Shown piece by piece: positions 14,501-26,920 of a DNA stretch of 64,000 nt. Within the stretch, counting starts at the first letter, position 1. Each line of letters opens with the position of its first letter. The notes under the pieces were generated by a model, which saw only the letters and a list, made by a program, of their open reading frames with translations, ran no database searches and had not been told where the DNA came from. The DNA lies in contig NC_091096.1 of the NCBI RefSeq assembly GCF_024713975.1, forward strand, positions 4,243,501-4,307,500, given 5' to 3'. Both the position numbers and the translations under genes were made by a program. This DNA comes from Paralichthys olivaceus (lineage: Eukaryota > Chordata > Actinopteri > Pleuronectiformes > Paralichthyidae).

Positions 14501-17500
14501 ATGAAGATATTTAAAGACATCGGCATCTGCTTGGCAAGACAGAAATTATGCACACAACGTATCGCTGGTGCAGATTGCGTGGGCGTTTCGTGGGCGTACT
14601 TCCAAGGGGTCAACTGAGACCATTTTAAAACGTATGCTGCTAAAGGAAGATTTGGACAACAACACATAACAAAATGACCAATCATGATGGCAGCGGATAT
14701 GCTGGCTCATTTTCAGGATTATGGCACGTGCAAATGATCTAGATACTTTTACCTAAACACATCTATCTCTCCTGTTCACTTCAGCCTTCGACTGATATGA
14801 GGAAGGCTCTCTCTCAGGAAATTAGACCAATTATGGTTTCCTGCTGAAATAAACACCTTGATTTACCCTCAAATAAATCCCCTGAACAAACTGTTTGAGT
14901 TGCCTTTCATAGATGAGAGCCCCCGTGCATGTTGACAGAAATAAAACAACTAAGTATTCTCTCTCTGAAAAAGACATTTGAGCTAGAAGCGTTTTTTTTT
15001 CCCACTGCATGCCAACACATCACATTCTGCTTTCTCAAATCCTTTTGACATCTTTACAAGTGTGGGAAACATCATTTTCTAACCCAGACGGCTTTTGTTG
15101 GTGATTAACAAAGAAGACAGACATGTGGCATCAACAGCGCTGACTGCAATAATTGTTAAATTGCTCCAAAGTTAAAAGCCTGTGACATGTTCAGAGTTCG
15201 TTGTCAGAATTTGACATCCGTGATGTTGGATTTGTGAGTATCTACCCAATAACACACTCCATCGCAGGAAGGTGAGGTACAGCGTGAGAAGAAATGTTAG
15301 GTGGTTGTAAAAAAAGACAATGACACAAAACAAACCTGGGTGAAAAAGTAAAATAACACAGGAAGATTAACTTCATCAATATTGGACCTGCACAGTTTAT
15401 GGTGTTACAGATGGTCGGCACGGGGGAAACCCACAAAAGCATCCTGCTCGCATCCTTCTCCTTAATGGGAAAGTGGTCTCAGACTTTTGGTCCCCCTCTG
15501 TATGTAATCAGGCCAAGAATGAAAAATCTCACTTTGTACGTCTCGCCGTCGCTTCCCGTCAAGTAAATGATGGAAAGTCACCTCGCACAATCTGCCAGGC
15601 GGACAGGCACAGACTGGAATGGATCTGAAAATGGCTCTTTGGCTTGTATCACCCGCCTGGATGAGACGAGCAGCATATGAAGAAGCTCTACTTGACATAG
15701 ATGGTGATAAAGATGTGGGCATAAAAAGAGCCATTTCTCAGAGGGTGGAGTGACCCAGCACCACAGCTGGTGAGCCACAGGTTGGATCAGTGAAGTGAAA
15801 ATGCATCAGAAAGGATTTTTTCTGTGTTAAAAATGAGGTTTTTTTGGAGTTTGCATTCAGTCTGCAGACAGGAAACAGGAAAACACCATTAAAACACACT
15901 TATATCTGTATGTACGGATGGGAAATGGATCTCCACTTCCTCCTTCCGTACTAAAATCAAGTCAAAATATCCAGGTGTTATAAATTGCTCCTTTGACGTC
16001 ATTTGGAGCCAGAGTTTGCACAGTGGGGATTGTGGTGTGGAGACATGGTGTCGCGGTCTAATCGTACGGGCTCAACAAATTGCGAGTCGGTTTCATCTGA
16101 CGAAAAGTGATGTTTCATCCTGTTTTCATAGCATCAAACAACTAATTGAAACCACACTTCCTGGGAAGATTAGCATAAGATTAGATTAGAAATACATTGG
16201 TGTGTTAAGAACGACCTAAATAAATTATCAGTTTTGCCCATGTCCCATTCACTCACATGTAGGAGGCACAATTGATGACCTACACTGCAGGTAGCCACCA
16301 GGGGGCAATCCAGATCATTTCAGTTTTTAAGTCTGGCTTTCCAGGTAATTACTTTATACATGTCAACCATGTGTGTATTAATCTTTGTCTCCCTGCCTGA
16401 ATACAAAAGCCAAATTACTCAAAACTACAATTTACTCCTTCAACACAAACTTCAAAATAAAGCAAACTGTTTATTTCTTCACTTTGACATAAAGCTGCAA
16501 AAAGCTGACATTTTAAAACAATCTCAAACACAGTGACCACTCGTCGTCTAAATATTAGACAGAGTGTTGCATATTTTTCCAGTTAATCAGTTCCTGTAAT
16601 CTGGTCTGTGACAGCCCAACCTGCCAAATTGGGTTTTGTTGGAAAACATGTGGTGCAGATTAGCGAGGAATATCATGAAGTGCTGTGATTATGGCTGTCA
16701 GGTCGGATGAAGTTAAGTCATTTATTTCCATTTTGATCGATTGCCACGAAGGAGCGGATCCAGCAGACTTTATTACCTGTGAAATGAACTGAGATGAGCT
16801 CTGGAAGGTGAAGTGCTTTCTCTCCCGGGTAATATTTCCTCCCTTTGATGAGAAATACCGCAAAGTCTACATTAGACGATAACAAAATCCCGGCATAGAA
16901 AAATGGCATCCATAAGTGAGTGCGTAGCGAAGTGATGACGGAGTGTGGGGGGAGCTGTAAGGCACGGCAGATGCTTCTGATCGTTTTTCGCCTGACCTTT
17001 GTTTGAGGTTCTTCTCGCGGCTTTGTTCATTTTGTGGATCTTGGCTCCAGCTCAGCTTGGTATGAAAACTCGAGGCCTTGAAAATATGAGAGGGAAGGAA
17101 AAATATTGAGGGGATCGATAAATCCTCCTTTTCCGCAGGAATAGAAAAACAAAAGTATGTGAGACAACAGCTGCAATTACACTGATGACGTTGGTCAGTT
17201 TATTGTTCGTCTTGAGAATAAAGCACCTCAACCTTTTGCAGTCCCTCCCTGTGGTTTTGTCACCTCTACATCAGAGAGGGAAAAGCGCCTGAGATTTCAC
17301 AATGCAGGGAGAGAGTTTCTATCCAATCCCAGACTTGAATGGGATTTGTCCTAAAGCCACATACTACTTAGACTCTGCCATATACCCCGAATAGTACCCC
17401 AGAGGCTTGTTAGAAACCCGTTATGGTAATATTTAAATCTTCTGGGGTGCCAAGTAGTCCCACATCCAGCTAAAGATGGATTAAGTTTGCTAAGGGTGTT

Positions 17501-17521
17501 TAAAAATAGTTGACCAAGGTT

Positions 17522-17568
<47 letters not shown>

Positions 17569-20500
17569 GGCAAAGCTGTGTTCTTCCTCACACTGATAAG
17601 GTCTTACATAAAGAGTGGGAGTGCTGCAATTACCGATCCAAAGCAGCCCCAGGCAGATGCAGGTCTCACTGAGGCGAGGAGGATCTCCGGCTGTGAAAAC
17701 AGGCCATGGATTACATTCATGGACACTTCCCCACCGCTCAAGCCCCAGTGTTAGCCCACTCTGCTCAAAGTGCACCGTGTGTAATTAGCAAAAACCTCTC
17801 CCTGATGCTAATTTAGCACGAAAAAGGGGTAAAGCTCAGAGCGTGCCTCAGATATCCACATAATACTTCCCACAAAGATTAAGACATCATCAAAGCTGTG
17901 TTCACTTTGTGGCTACGTCTTCTGCAGACTAATAAAAAAGAGAAGGTGGATGTCATGCTCCTCGTCACTGATGTTTTACCTCCGTCACACATCCAAGTGT
18001 TTGTCTGCATGAATCAGCTCCGTTTCCAAGTGATTTCTGCCTTTACCTTCGCAGACTTAAAGCCAGTGCACTTCACTGATATGAGTACGCATGGCGGAGA
18101 GCGATGCAGCGAGAGTACACCGCACCTTACTCTTGTGGGAGTTCAGCGTTAGATGTTTGTCTCTTGCAGCTAGCAATCCTAACTTGGGCTTTTCATCCTC
18201 TGTCGGAGCAAACCGCATGGGAGCGCATTGGTGTCGCATCTTTGAAGGCCAACAAGCACCTCGCTAACATCAAAGCCAATAGCACATTCCAGTATTATAC
18301 CACAAAATATTCACACCTCCCCGGTGGAACTGTGGTTCCTGAGAACGAGCAACAACAACAGCTTTTCAATCTAAAAAAAAAAAAATTACATGTATATTAA
18401 TAAGGTGAAAGAGTAAAATGGAATCAGAATTGAAAGCGGTGTTAGATGGAGTTTAAAGAAGCAGTGTGGTGACGGTACTTTAAATCAACTGGAAGACACT
18501 GTCTTTCAGAAATTACTTAATTAATACATTTTTACATGCAACAGTAAATATGTTTTGAAGGAAAAATAATTGCTACTGGATTAGGTTTTCTTTTAACTTA
18601 ATGAGAAAATTTAATTAATTCACATTAATTGGCAAGTTGCAGATAATGTGTCAGTAAAATGTTCAGATTAGTTTTTCTACCAAAATATTTTAATCTTGGA
18701 GTACAAGACTACAGCCTCATTAAACTTTAACAGGGCGATATGAGAGTGGTCTGCCTTAAAGCAACACCATGAAACTGTTACCCAAGAGCCCCGGTTTCCT
18801 AAACCAACAAACTCTGACTATCAGTCAGTTCCACACTTCACACAGGAGATCGAACCCACTCACCAAAGTTACACAGAGCAAAACGTTGAGGAGAGGAAAT
18901 GAGAGAGGGAACATTCTCCTCCTCCTCTTCAGTGATGGTTTAAAAACAGTATGTGGAGCCCTGAGTGACATTCAGCCGCCTGTGCCTCACCTGTTGCTCT
19001 TAGTCATTAATCTGCATGGAAAGAATCCTCACCCCTAACTCTCACCCCGTCTCCTAAAGCTGTGGTTATGCTTGAACGAATGGTCAGTGTGTCATATACT
19101 CCAAAAAGCCAGAAAGAGGAAGAAGAGGAAACTACAGTTTTGGAGGAAACTTGTTTCCTGTGCATTTCACAAACCAAAGGGTTTTCATGGTTTCCAGCAG
19201 AATGTCATATTATTGCCAAATCTATGAGCAATCTTCCTCCAGGAGCACGAGACATGCCGCACATGGCAAGTTAAAAAAAAGAGGTTTGGAATTTAATGTA
19301 ATTTCTGCCGCATGCCACTGGACACATCGATGAGAATGGTGAGCATAGGCTTCTCCTAACTCACTAACTAACACCACAACTGGTGGTTAAAATGTTGGGT
19401 AGTAAAGATATTTTATTTGTCAATAAAAAGGTTAAAATTGATGTAAGTGGGTTTGAACACCCAACATTTGATGTGATTTGTTATTTGAATATATTTTAGA
19501 ACAATATATAATGTTGTTTTCACTGATTCCAAACTCATGAACCTGGTCACTGGTCTTATCAGTAGAATATTTACAAGGAAGTGTTACAGTGACTGAGCTG
19601 AACTAATCAGGGATACTCAATTAATCATTGAAATCTTTAATCAATGAAAAATGCCAAACATTTTTCGGGATTCAGCCTCTCAAATGTCAGGATTTTAGTT
19701 TATTCTTGTTTCGCTGTTTATCCTCAGGTTGTGAAGTGCGGCTCAGACTAAACAATAGATCGGATGATGTCACCTTGGGCTGCGGGAAACTTGTGATTGC
19801 AATATCTTATTGTTTTCTCTTGTTTCACAACTAGACTGAAAATAATTCTTAGTTGCAGCCCCTGAGATGATAAATCCCAGAAGAATTGAGTAAAGTCAAA
19901 CCATTGTAAGCTAAATACAACATGAGTGTGAAGTCACATGTCACTGATTGTTTTTCTTCTATGATTTGATTTAAATCACATAAAAAGTGATTTTAGTTTT
20001 GACACAGTTATGCCTCTTGTTTCACTTTGTGGTCATACGTGTTAATTAGCTCACACAGACTAGTGAAGGAGGATTATTGTCATCTCTCCAGAGGGTAATT
20101 AAGACAGAGTGCTATCTCTTTGAGAGTTTATCTATCTCAGAAGGAGAAATTAATTCTTGTGGGATGATGAGTCAACCTCTTTTACATGGTCTGTTTTACG
20201 TAGTAATTCGAATAGCTCCGTCTTGACTTCAAGTAGAGCCAAGCAGTTTCAATAATATATTTGTAATGGCTTTATAGATCCCAGCTTTACAGGTTTATAT
20301 CTCACTTGATAAGCAAATTATTATATTTCAGGACTGAGGCATTTTTATTCTATAAATGGTTCATGACAGAGTATAAAATCCTTCCACAACAAATTGTGCT
20401 CGTATTTCTATTTCTACATCAAACACACGGTGCACGTTGTTTTGTTCACCTTGACCTTTGATCAACAAATAAAAGCTTTCAGGGGGAGACGGAGTATTCG

Positions 20501-23500
20501 CCGTAACTGTTTGGCACCTTATTTCGGGTTGTGTTTGCCTCCTGCGACGTGGCAACGTGTTCAAGTATCTCCTGGAAAGCCCCCCCCCCCACAATCCTAA
20601 AGTAAACAGATGGAGCAGGGGACCTCAGGTGGAGACAGAGGTATTGTTATTCTATAAACAATGAGATCAGGGAAAGAGAACAGCACGTAGCTCTGGGCGC
20701 TCAGCGATTCCAACCATACCTGCAGTCAGACACTTTGCAGGGAAAAGCCACGTGAAAAGTAGCTGCTGCTATTGCCGCTCAGCCTGGTTCGGGGAATTGC
20801 ACGGCCAGATGTAATCCGCTGTAATACATGATTGTCTCTCACACGTTTGTACAGCTGTCTTAGTGAGGACCCTCATTGGCATAATGCATTCCCCAGCCCC
20901 TTACCCTAACCCTCCAAACTAAGTGCCTGACCCTTCACCTAAACCTAATTCTAACCCTAAAACCAAGTCTTGACCCTCAAACAGTCCATTAAAGAGGGGG
21001 GGGGGGGGGGGGGGGGTCACAAAGTGAGGACCGGCCTAAATGTCCTCACTATGACCAAAATGTCCTCACTCCGTAGGTTAAAGGCTAAAACTGGTCCTCA
21101 CAAAGATGGCTGTACAAACACACACACACTTTCTTGCCATCGTTCATATTTTCCACGTTTTGTTTTCCAACTCAAATATTTGTCACATATTGTCACGCTG
21201 AGGATTTTGGCCCGAGGCTCGGGACGTTCGTCGTTGTTCCGACACGTCTGTAAATAGACAGCAATTCCCCTTCACAAAACTCTTTGTTCAGTATTACACT
21301 TGAGTACATTACCAACAGCTAATAGGGTATTAGGGGAAGACATTTAAAAATTCTTGTGTGAAATGTTGTCTTTTTTTAATTTTCAGTCGAGAGACATGTT
21401 TTGAATTGTTTTGCATCAGTTGCCACATTTTATTTTGTTTTGTTAGTTTTCATTATTCATTGAAAACTCATATAATCTTATCTTTCCACTTCTCTGATGT
21501 TTTCCTCTTCATCAGCTTCCTGCAAATGTCTAAATGTGGTTTTAAAAAGCAACATTAACGAGATTACAGACATGATTTTATGAGAATTTACACTATGCAT
21601 TATCCTCTTCTTAAGATTCTTCTCCCGCTCTGCTCGTTTGTGTGCTAATCAGGCGTGTGACACGAGGATGTGACGAGTCCAGAATCGTAGGTGACTGGTT
21701 GGTGGATGCCCCTGCATGTAAATGAAGGGATTCGGTCACTTGCAAAGAGTAAACAAGCAGAGAATGAGGGGGGATATGCAGCATTGTGGAGGAATTACCT
21801 GCTAGAACATTTCCTTCATAATAAAGTGTGCTTCTAATAGTGTGGTTTAGGACTGTGACATCTTTTTCATGGGGTTTTATGATGAGCGTTGGGTTCATAT
21901 AGAACAGGTGTTTTGTCTATGTGAGAATGGTGGCTCTCTAGTTTGTCTTCTGTTGTTGATGCTGTTTGTGTCTTTGTTGCCACAGCAATAGATCATCATC
22001 TTGATTTGGAGCCTGGGTTCATGAAAAAAATTCAATACCGGCTCAGACAGAATTTAATAGACTTTGAGTAGATCGTTAAACCGAAAAAAAAAAGTGCAAT
22101 AGAACCAATAGAAGTTTTAGGATTTTTAAAAGAAAGATGTCGGGCTTTTCCCAGCTATAGGATCAGTCAAAACCAAAAAAAGCACAACACACTTCACAAA
22201 AAATAAAGTGCCTTAAATTCATACACAACAACACAATATATTGCATGTCGTAAAAGGAAAAGGAAAAGAAAATCAACCAGGCAGACCTGAGACTTTCTGT
22301 GAATTAGGTTGTATAACGAGTTTTCTGAATCGTGCAACTTAGACGGCATCAAAGCAATGGTTTCACAAACTAATTACCAAATACCAACAATTACCGACAG
22401 AGCAACAATCAATACATTTTTGGTTTGATGTGAGCCACTGAGCCTTGACATAAACACTCAGAACTCTAAGGTTCACTAAATATTTAACAAATCCACACAA
22501 TGACCACGTTGTCACAGATGTTTTCTGCTGTAGAGTCAGTTTTCGTCTGTAGTTGACTCATTAAACTTGTGCATATGGGTTCAGCTTTCACTGTCAATCA
22601 TTTGTCTTCGAAAATATTGGGCTGATGGAATCTAGGAAACAGCCAGAAAGCTACACTCTCCCGTCGTATGCACCCGGAACATATCCTCCGCAGGTTATTT
22701 TTGGCATTAAAGCTGTTCAGATGTTGGCAGCCGAGTGAAAAAGACTTCATAGGTTTGATTCATCCCCATAAAAGTTGAAATATAAGGAAGCAGAGAGCTC
22801 TGCCCTTCTTTATTTCAGTATTTATTTGACAGCCGCAGTTTCTTTGCAGAATATTGTCATGCACATGTTTTTTTAGCTCATAAAAACAATACATCACCAC
22901 AGGTTAAACTGCCCATCAGTACAGTATAAGGTAATTATTGCCTCCACCAAGGAGGATATGTGTGTATTTATTATGTAAATTGTATTTGCTATGTATGTTT
23001 TTGCCACTTTCTGGTGGTAGTTTGCAGGATTATGTAAAAACTGAACTGATTTCTATTCTGGTGGAAGGATGTTGCATTGGTCAGGGAAGAATCCATTAGA
23101 TTTTTCACTTTAATATTGTAAGATTGCTTTGCTCATTCAGGGAACTGATATTTATTGGTGTGTGGAACTTTGTGCAGCTTTACTGAGTTTAAATCGACTG
23201 TCATGCCGAGGCTGTCAGTTGGCGCTCTGGAAAGTTTGTGAATGATTTTGTCAGATCGTAATTTGTAACGGATTGTTTTTACGGTATCTCAATATGTCTT
23301 CCACCACTGCACAATGAATTAGTATTTTTCAGGAAGTAATAAAACAGTTTAGACTTATCTTATTGAACTAATGCTGGACGTAGAGTCCTGTGAGCATTTT
23401 TGTTTAAATCAAAATAAAAGACAAACAAAGTCAAGTTTTCAGGTTTGACTCAAGGTGCAACTCTGCAGTCCAGTAAAAGACTTTAAGTTTTATCTATCAC

Positions 23501-26500
23501 AATGAAATTTAAATTTCAGGTGTAGCCAGCGAGTATTGTATATAAAAACGTTGACATTCGTCCTGATCTCAGCTCTTTTTATTTATTTTACATCGTTTTT
23601 TCTCATTGAACTGGTGGATTTTGTTCTCCTAAGCTGCCAACCCACATATAACTATGACTCAAGCATTGATGCAGCATAGCAAATGTGTCTTTGGTGCGTG
23701 GACCATTTCCTGCTCTCATATCCCGCTCTGCTGAAAGACTTGAGCTTATGTGTGTTTGTGTGTGTGTGTGTCTCCTCTGCAGAGATCCGCGAGGCCTTCA
23801 AAGTGTTCGACCGTGATGGAAACGGATTCATCTCAAAGCAGGAGCTGGGGATGGCCATGCGCTCCCTCGGCTACATGCCAAACGAGGTGGAGCTTGAAGT
23901 CATCATCCAGAGACTGGACATGGATGGTGAGGCACATTCACTGATTGTTATCATGTTAAATCACAAAGTATAGAAACTTAACTAAAAAGCCAGAGTGTAG
24001 TAAGTAGTAAAACCAGTTACGATAAACACCAACTGCTCCTGTTTTCTACAGGCGACGGCCAGGTGGACTTTGAGGAGTTTGTCACTCTCCTGGGCCCGAA
24101 GCTGACGGCAGCTGGGTTGCCGGATAAGTTCAACGGCACCGACTTTGACTCCGTCTTTTGGAAGGTGCTCATTATTCAGTCACTCATTTCCTGCCAATTA
24201 GAAAGAAGACAGACAGCAGAGTCGCAAGCTGTAGCAAAACCTCCGACAGAGACATGTCGACTCTGCGACTTAAAAGGAAAAGCAGATTTAATTATTACAT
24301 TCACTGGGTCTTTAAAGGGAGAGGTTCGGATTCCCTTAAGAAATGTATCCTTCATCAAGACTCGGACCTCTACGTCTTTGTGTGTGGCTCCACCATCAGT
24401 ATTTATGTAGAACAGATATGGATTTATTTGCAGACACCTTATTAGATAATCAACAACTCGCTTAGGGGCTGGGATGGAAATGAAGGGGACGGAGCTCATG
24501 TCAAAGCCGCCTTTGTTGCAGTTATGTGATAACAGAGCTGGAGACGCTGTCAGAAAACAGGCTCCAAATTGATTGTTAAAGCGAGGGTGGATTTATGGGC
24601 ATTCTCGGTGCCGTCAGTCAGTGCAGGAGAATAATAAAAAAACATTTGCAGCCCAAGCCTCCTGCTGGGAGAGTCAAGAAACCCGAGGGATTGTTGAAGA
24701 AGCTGCATCGCTTCACATAACATTATATAACCGAGTTGTAGTATCAAGCATGTGCTGCTGGATTGATCACTGCAAGCCTCCGGTCACTCTGCTGAACTGC
24801 AGCTCAGGCTCTCAGTAACAGTCTTTACAAGCAGGCACTGATCCAGGATTATGTTTTTAGTTTTTGGTCTTAGTCATTCAGATTTATTTTATTTGACTCA
24901 GATTTTACATAATACCAGTGTTGGAATACAACCAGGGACATTTATTCCAAAAAATGTCATTTTTTGTTACTGCATACTGTGTATTTTAGGCACTGCTACT
25001 ACTACTACTACTAAAAGGTATTCACACTATGGTCAAATTACATTCGGTATAATAGTATGACAGACAGTAGCCTTAATACATTTACCTTTGATACTTTCCT
25101 TGCACTTTTAAAAATCAACAAAATGGGTGAGAAAAAAAATTAGCAATATCTAAATAAAGTTTTCCACCTTGCTGCAGTTTGAACTCGGTTTTCCAATAGT
25201 TAAACGACACCTTGTGTTCTTGTGCCCACCAGCCTTGCATCCATGTTAATGTTCAATTACATGTATGTGTGTGCGTATCTCCAGTGTGACATGCAGAAGC
25301 TGACGGTAGAGGAGCTGAAGAGGCTTCTGTACGACACCTTCTGTGATCACCTCTCCATGAAAGACATCGAGAACATCATCATGACCGAGGAGAACCACAT
25401 AGAGAACCCTGAGGAGTGCCAGGTGGATATAGACAGTAAGGAAGATCCTTCTTTAATAACAGGCCTCTGCTGTTTATGTTGTGGTTTGAAAGAGCGGGGG
25501 CAATTTATGGCACACAGCAAAGTTGTTTTGGATTACATTTGGCTCACACTGTCATCCGGCCCACATAGCAGGTGGAATCATGGTACTTGGGTACTCTGCT
25601 CCTGTTTCGGAAATCCAGATCTACAGTATTGCCATCGCGATACCACATCAACCAAAGCTGCTAAATGGTGCATGATTTTTTGGGCCACATTCACCATTTA
25701 CCACACGGGCCACTTGTTTGCCATGTTTGCCACTAACGCCCACCTATGTTCTGGGATATTTGGGCCACATTTGCTTTTTTTACAAGTGGGCCACTTTCGG
25801 CTCACATCCATTTTGTGCAGGAGACCAATTATCGTATGAGTTGTGTTATTATTGCAATATTTACACAACTTTTTACCAACAAATCAATTGATCAAAATGA
25901 TCTGCATGGCTCTGATCTTGGTGAAATTACCGAAGCAGAAAGCCTCCATATATGATATTATAAATGACTATGCTATTGTGAAAGCACCATCCACCCACAT
26001 AGATGCTACATGGAGAACCATATTCTCTGGGGCTCGTTTGAAAGTCATTGAAATGCAGGAAGTCCCTAACAGAAGCAGAGTCTTATTGACAGAAAAGTGT
26101 CGGAACAATGAAAAAGTATTTATACCTCTTCGTTAGAAAAGAGCTGTAATTTTCCTTCAATGGTAAATATCCCGAGGGGTGCAATTGAGAGTTCTTTGCT
26201 TTTTACTTGGTTCATATGGTCATTTTTTCAAGTGGAAATTAAACGACTGCTGGAGCCTTAACAAACCTAATCTGGGATTTTCAATAAGAAACTCTTTTGT
26301 GAAGAGTTTTTACTCTGAGAACAGCAATTACCTCTGGAGGAAAAATAGATAAATCAAAAAGCAAAATTAATTTAAAGCAGTAAGAAATCAATAATGCATT
26401 TTGCTTCGGTCCAGCTGCCTTGGCTCTTTCCTCAGATGATACTGAAGGTACGCTGCACCTTTTCTTGGGGGGCTGGTGTTTTCATGAGCATCCTTTAATA

Positions 26501-26920
26501 TGTCAGGTGCCAGTCCATTTTATGTGTGGTTCCAAACTCTAATCAGCATTTTAATCTAGATGCAGTTACGCAGCATACAGGTGTGAAAGCAAAAATTTCT
26601 TGGCTGAGTTCATCCCCTATAATTGTGTTCATGTAATTCTAAGGTTTTGTGATGAGCTCCTTCATTTGGAAATTACTTTCAGATGTCTTTCAAGCGTTAA
26701 ATAACTACTGATTCAATGAACCTTCAGGTGTTATTTTCCTTATTTCTTTCCGTCCCATCACATTTTTTTTTTTACATTTCTCTGTGCAGGTTCCAGCCCG
26801 ACGCAGCAAGTGAAGCAAACTTGTGTGCGCAAGAGCCTGATATGCGCCTTTGCCATCGCTTTCATCATCAGCGTCATGCTCATCGCAGCCAATCAGGTGC
26901 TGCGGAGCGGCATGAAATAG
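8485..26920 (+). CDS. cabp7: Calcium-binding protein 7 (calneuron-2), full coding span in five exons
   Basis: Coding exons are 8485-8590, 23783-23926, 24052-24164, 25285-25435 and 26790-26920. They join in phase to 645 nt, or 214 residues, against about 215 in human CABP7. Seen: EF-hand loops D45-E56 ([12 protein letters not shown]) and D81-E92 ([12 protein letters not shown]) have full Ca2+ ligands. The C-terminal half lacks canonical EF loops. Residues about 188-205 form one hydrophobic segment followed by NQVLRSGMK at the end, i.e. a tail anchor. Known of the family: calneurons are Golgi/TGN tail-anchored Ca2+ sensors that inhibit PI 4-kinase IIIbeta at low Ca2+. The N-terminus ([14 protein letters not shown]) and the EF-hand context fit CABP7 better than its paralogue CALN1. 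The first in-frame ATG is used. Teleosts often have a and b copies; which one this is cannot be told here. Confidence 0.96.
8595..8663. repeat. (GAT)n microsatellite next to the cabp7 exon 1 donor
   Basis: GAT/GAG trinucleotide run beginning four bases after the 5' splice site at 8591. Confidence 0.9.
10964..11254. mobile_element. Second, inverted and degraded copy of the TTAA-flanked element
   Basis: The right end TAAATCCTACACACTTAACC plus TTTAA is the inverted counterpart of the left end at 55434, and the internal GCAGCCATGTTGCATCACC and CAATATGCAACC match the same family. The left end is decayed (ATGTGTAAGATTTAG). It sits in cabp7 intron 1. Confidence 0.65.
12840..12912. repeat. Short fragment of the same repeat family
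   Basis: CCACCAAGTTTCATGGTAAT followed by CCATCCACTGG and ATGGAGGTAATAAATG, the flank normally seen at the end of the family at 22935. Confidence 0.4.
16215..16335. repeat. Interspersed repeat fragment with a CTCF-like motif
   Basis: CCCATTCACTCACATGTAGG followed by GTAGCCACCAGGGGGCAATC matches, from memory, a widespread teleost repeat. The CCACCAGGGGGC core at 16295-16306 fits the CTCF consensus. Confidence 0.45.
17525..17563. repeat. (CA)n microsatellite
   Basis: CA run of 39 bases in cabp7 intron 1. Confidence 0.95.
20846..21118. mobile_element. Short repeat with 25-bp terminal inverted repeats and an internal poly-G run
   Basis: The left end TTTGTACAGCTGTCTTAGTG and the right end, reverse-complemented, TTTGTACAGCCATCTTTGTG differ at few positions. 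Inside are CCCTAACCCT-like stretches and a run of 21 G at 20996-21016. It resembles a very common fish repeat (TGAGGACC...AACCCTAA). It carries no coding sequence. Confidence 0.7.
22935..23200. repeat. Old interspersed repeat fragment in cabp7 intron 1
   Basis: Starts TTATTGCCTCCACCAAGGAG and contains GGGAAGAATCCATTAGATTT and TTCAGGGAACTGATATTTAT, text typical of a high-copy fish repeat. It is the same family as 41290-41545 but more diverged. Confidence 0.5.
23783..23926 (+). CDS. cabp7: cabp7 coding exon 2 (EF-hand 1, start of EF-hand 2)
   Basis: The acceptor is a pyrimidine-rich tract ending CTCTGCAG at 23782 and the donor is GTGAGG at 23927. It encodes residues 36-83 plus one base: EF-hand 1 with its loop at 45-56, the linker [16 protein letters not shown], and the first residues of loop 2. 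A TG-rich stretch lies just before the acceptor. Confidence 0.96.
24052..24164 (+). CDS. cabp7: cabp7 coding exon 3 (rest of EF-hand 2 and linker)
   Basis: Acceptor TTTTCTACAG at 24051, donor GTGCTC at 24165. It finishes loop 2 ([10 protein letters not shown]) and runs through the linker VTLLGPK to DSVFWK at residue 121. It ends in phase 0. Confidence 0.95.
25285..25435 (+). CDS. cabp7: cabp7 coding exon 4 (degenerate C-terminal EF region)
   Basis: Acceptor GTATCTCCAG at 25284, donor GTAAGG at 25436. It encodes residues 122-171, beginning [11 protein letters not shown] and including [16 protein letters not shown], both hallmark calneuron stretches. No 12-residue loop with the full Ca2+ ligand pattern is present, as is normal for EF-3/EF-4 in this family. 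Confidence 0.95.
25548..25822. repeat. Diverged repeats of a GGGCCACAT motif in cabp7 intron 4
   Basis: GGGCCAC recurs at about 25682, 25708, 25770 and 25789, with a related GGCCCACAT near 25559, in an uneven array of about 15-60 base spacing. It starts 110 bases after exon 4 and keeps the exon 4 frame open for 135 codons without coding meaning. Confidence 0.5.
26790..26920 (+). CDS. cabp7: cabp7 coding exon 5 (tail anchor and stop)
   Basis: The acceptor is a T-rich tract ending TCTGTGCAG at 26789. Split codon 172 (A + GT) is Ser. It encodes residues 172-214: a short polar linker, [16 protein letters not shown], then the rest of the membrane anchor and the end RSGMK, with TAG at 26918-26920. 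This tail is nearly invariant in calneurons. Confidence 0.96.

Larger units (their letters stand above)
8591..23782 (+). other. cabp7: cabp7 intron 1 (15.2 kb)
   Basis: GTAAGA...GCAG intron separating the N-terminal extension from EF-hand 1. It holds no exon I can support. It contains a (GAT)n tract at its very start, three interspersed-repeat copies (10964-11254, 16215-16335, 20846-21118), remnants of others, and several CA repeats. First introns of this size often carry enhancers; none is identifiable here. Confidence 0.8.

Noticed and set aside
25222-25839. 205-codon ORF on the plus strand taken as one gene
   Set aside because: Only 25285-25435 is coding (cabp7 exon 4); the rest is intron kept open by chance and by a repeat.
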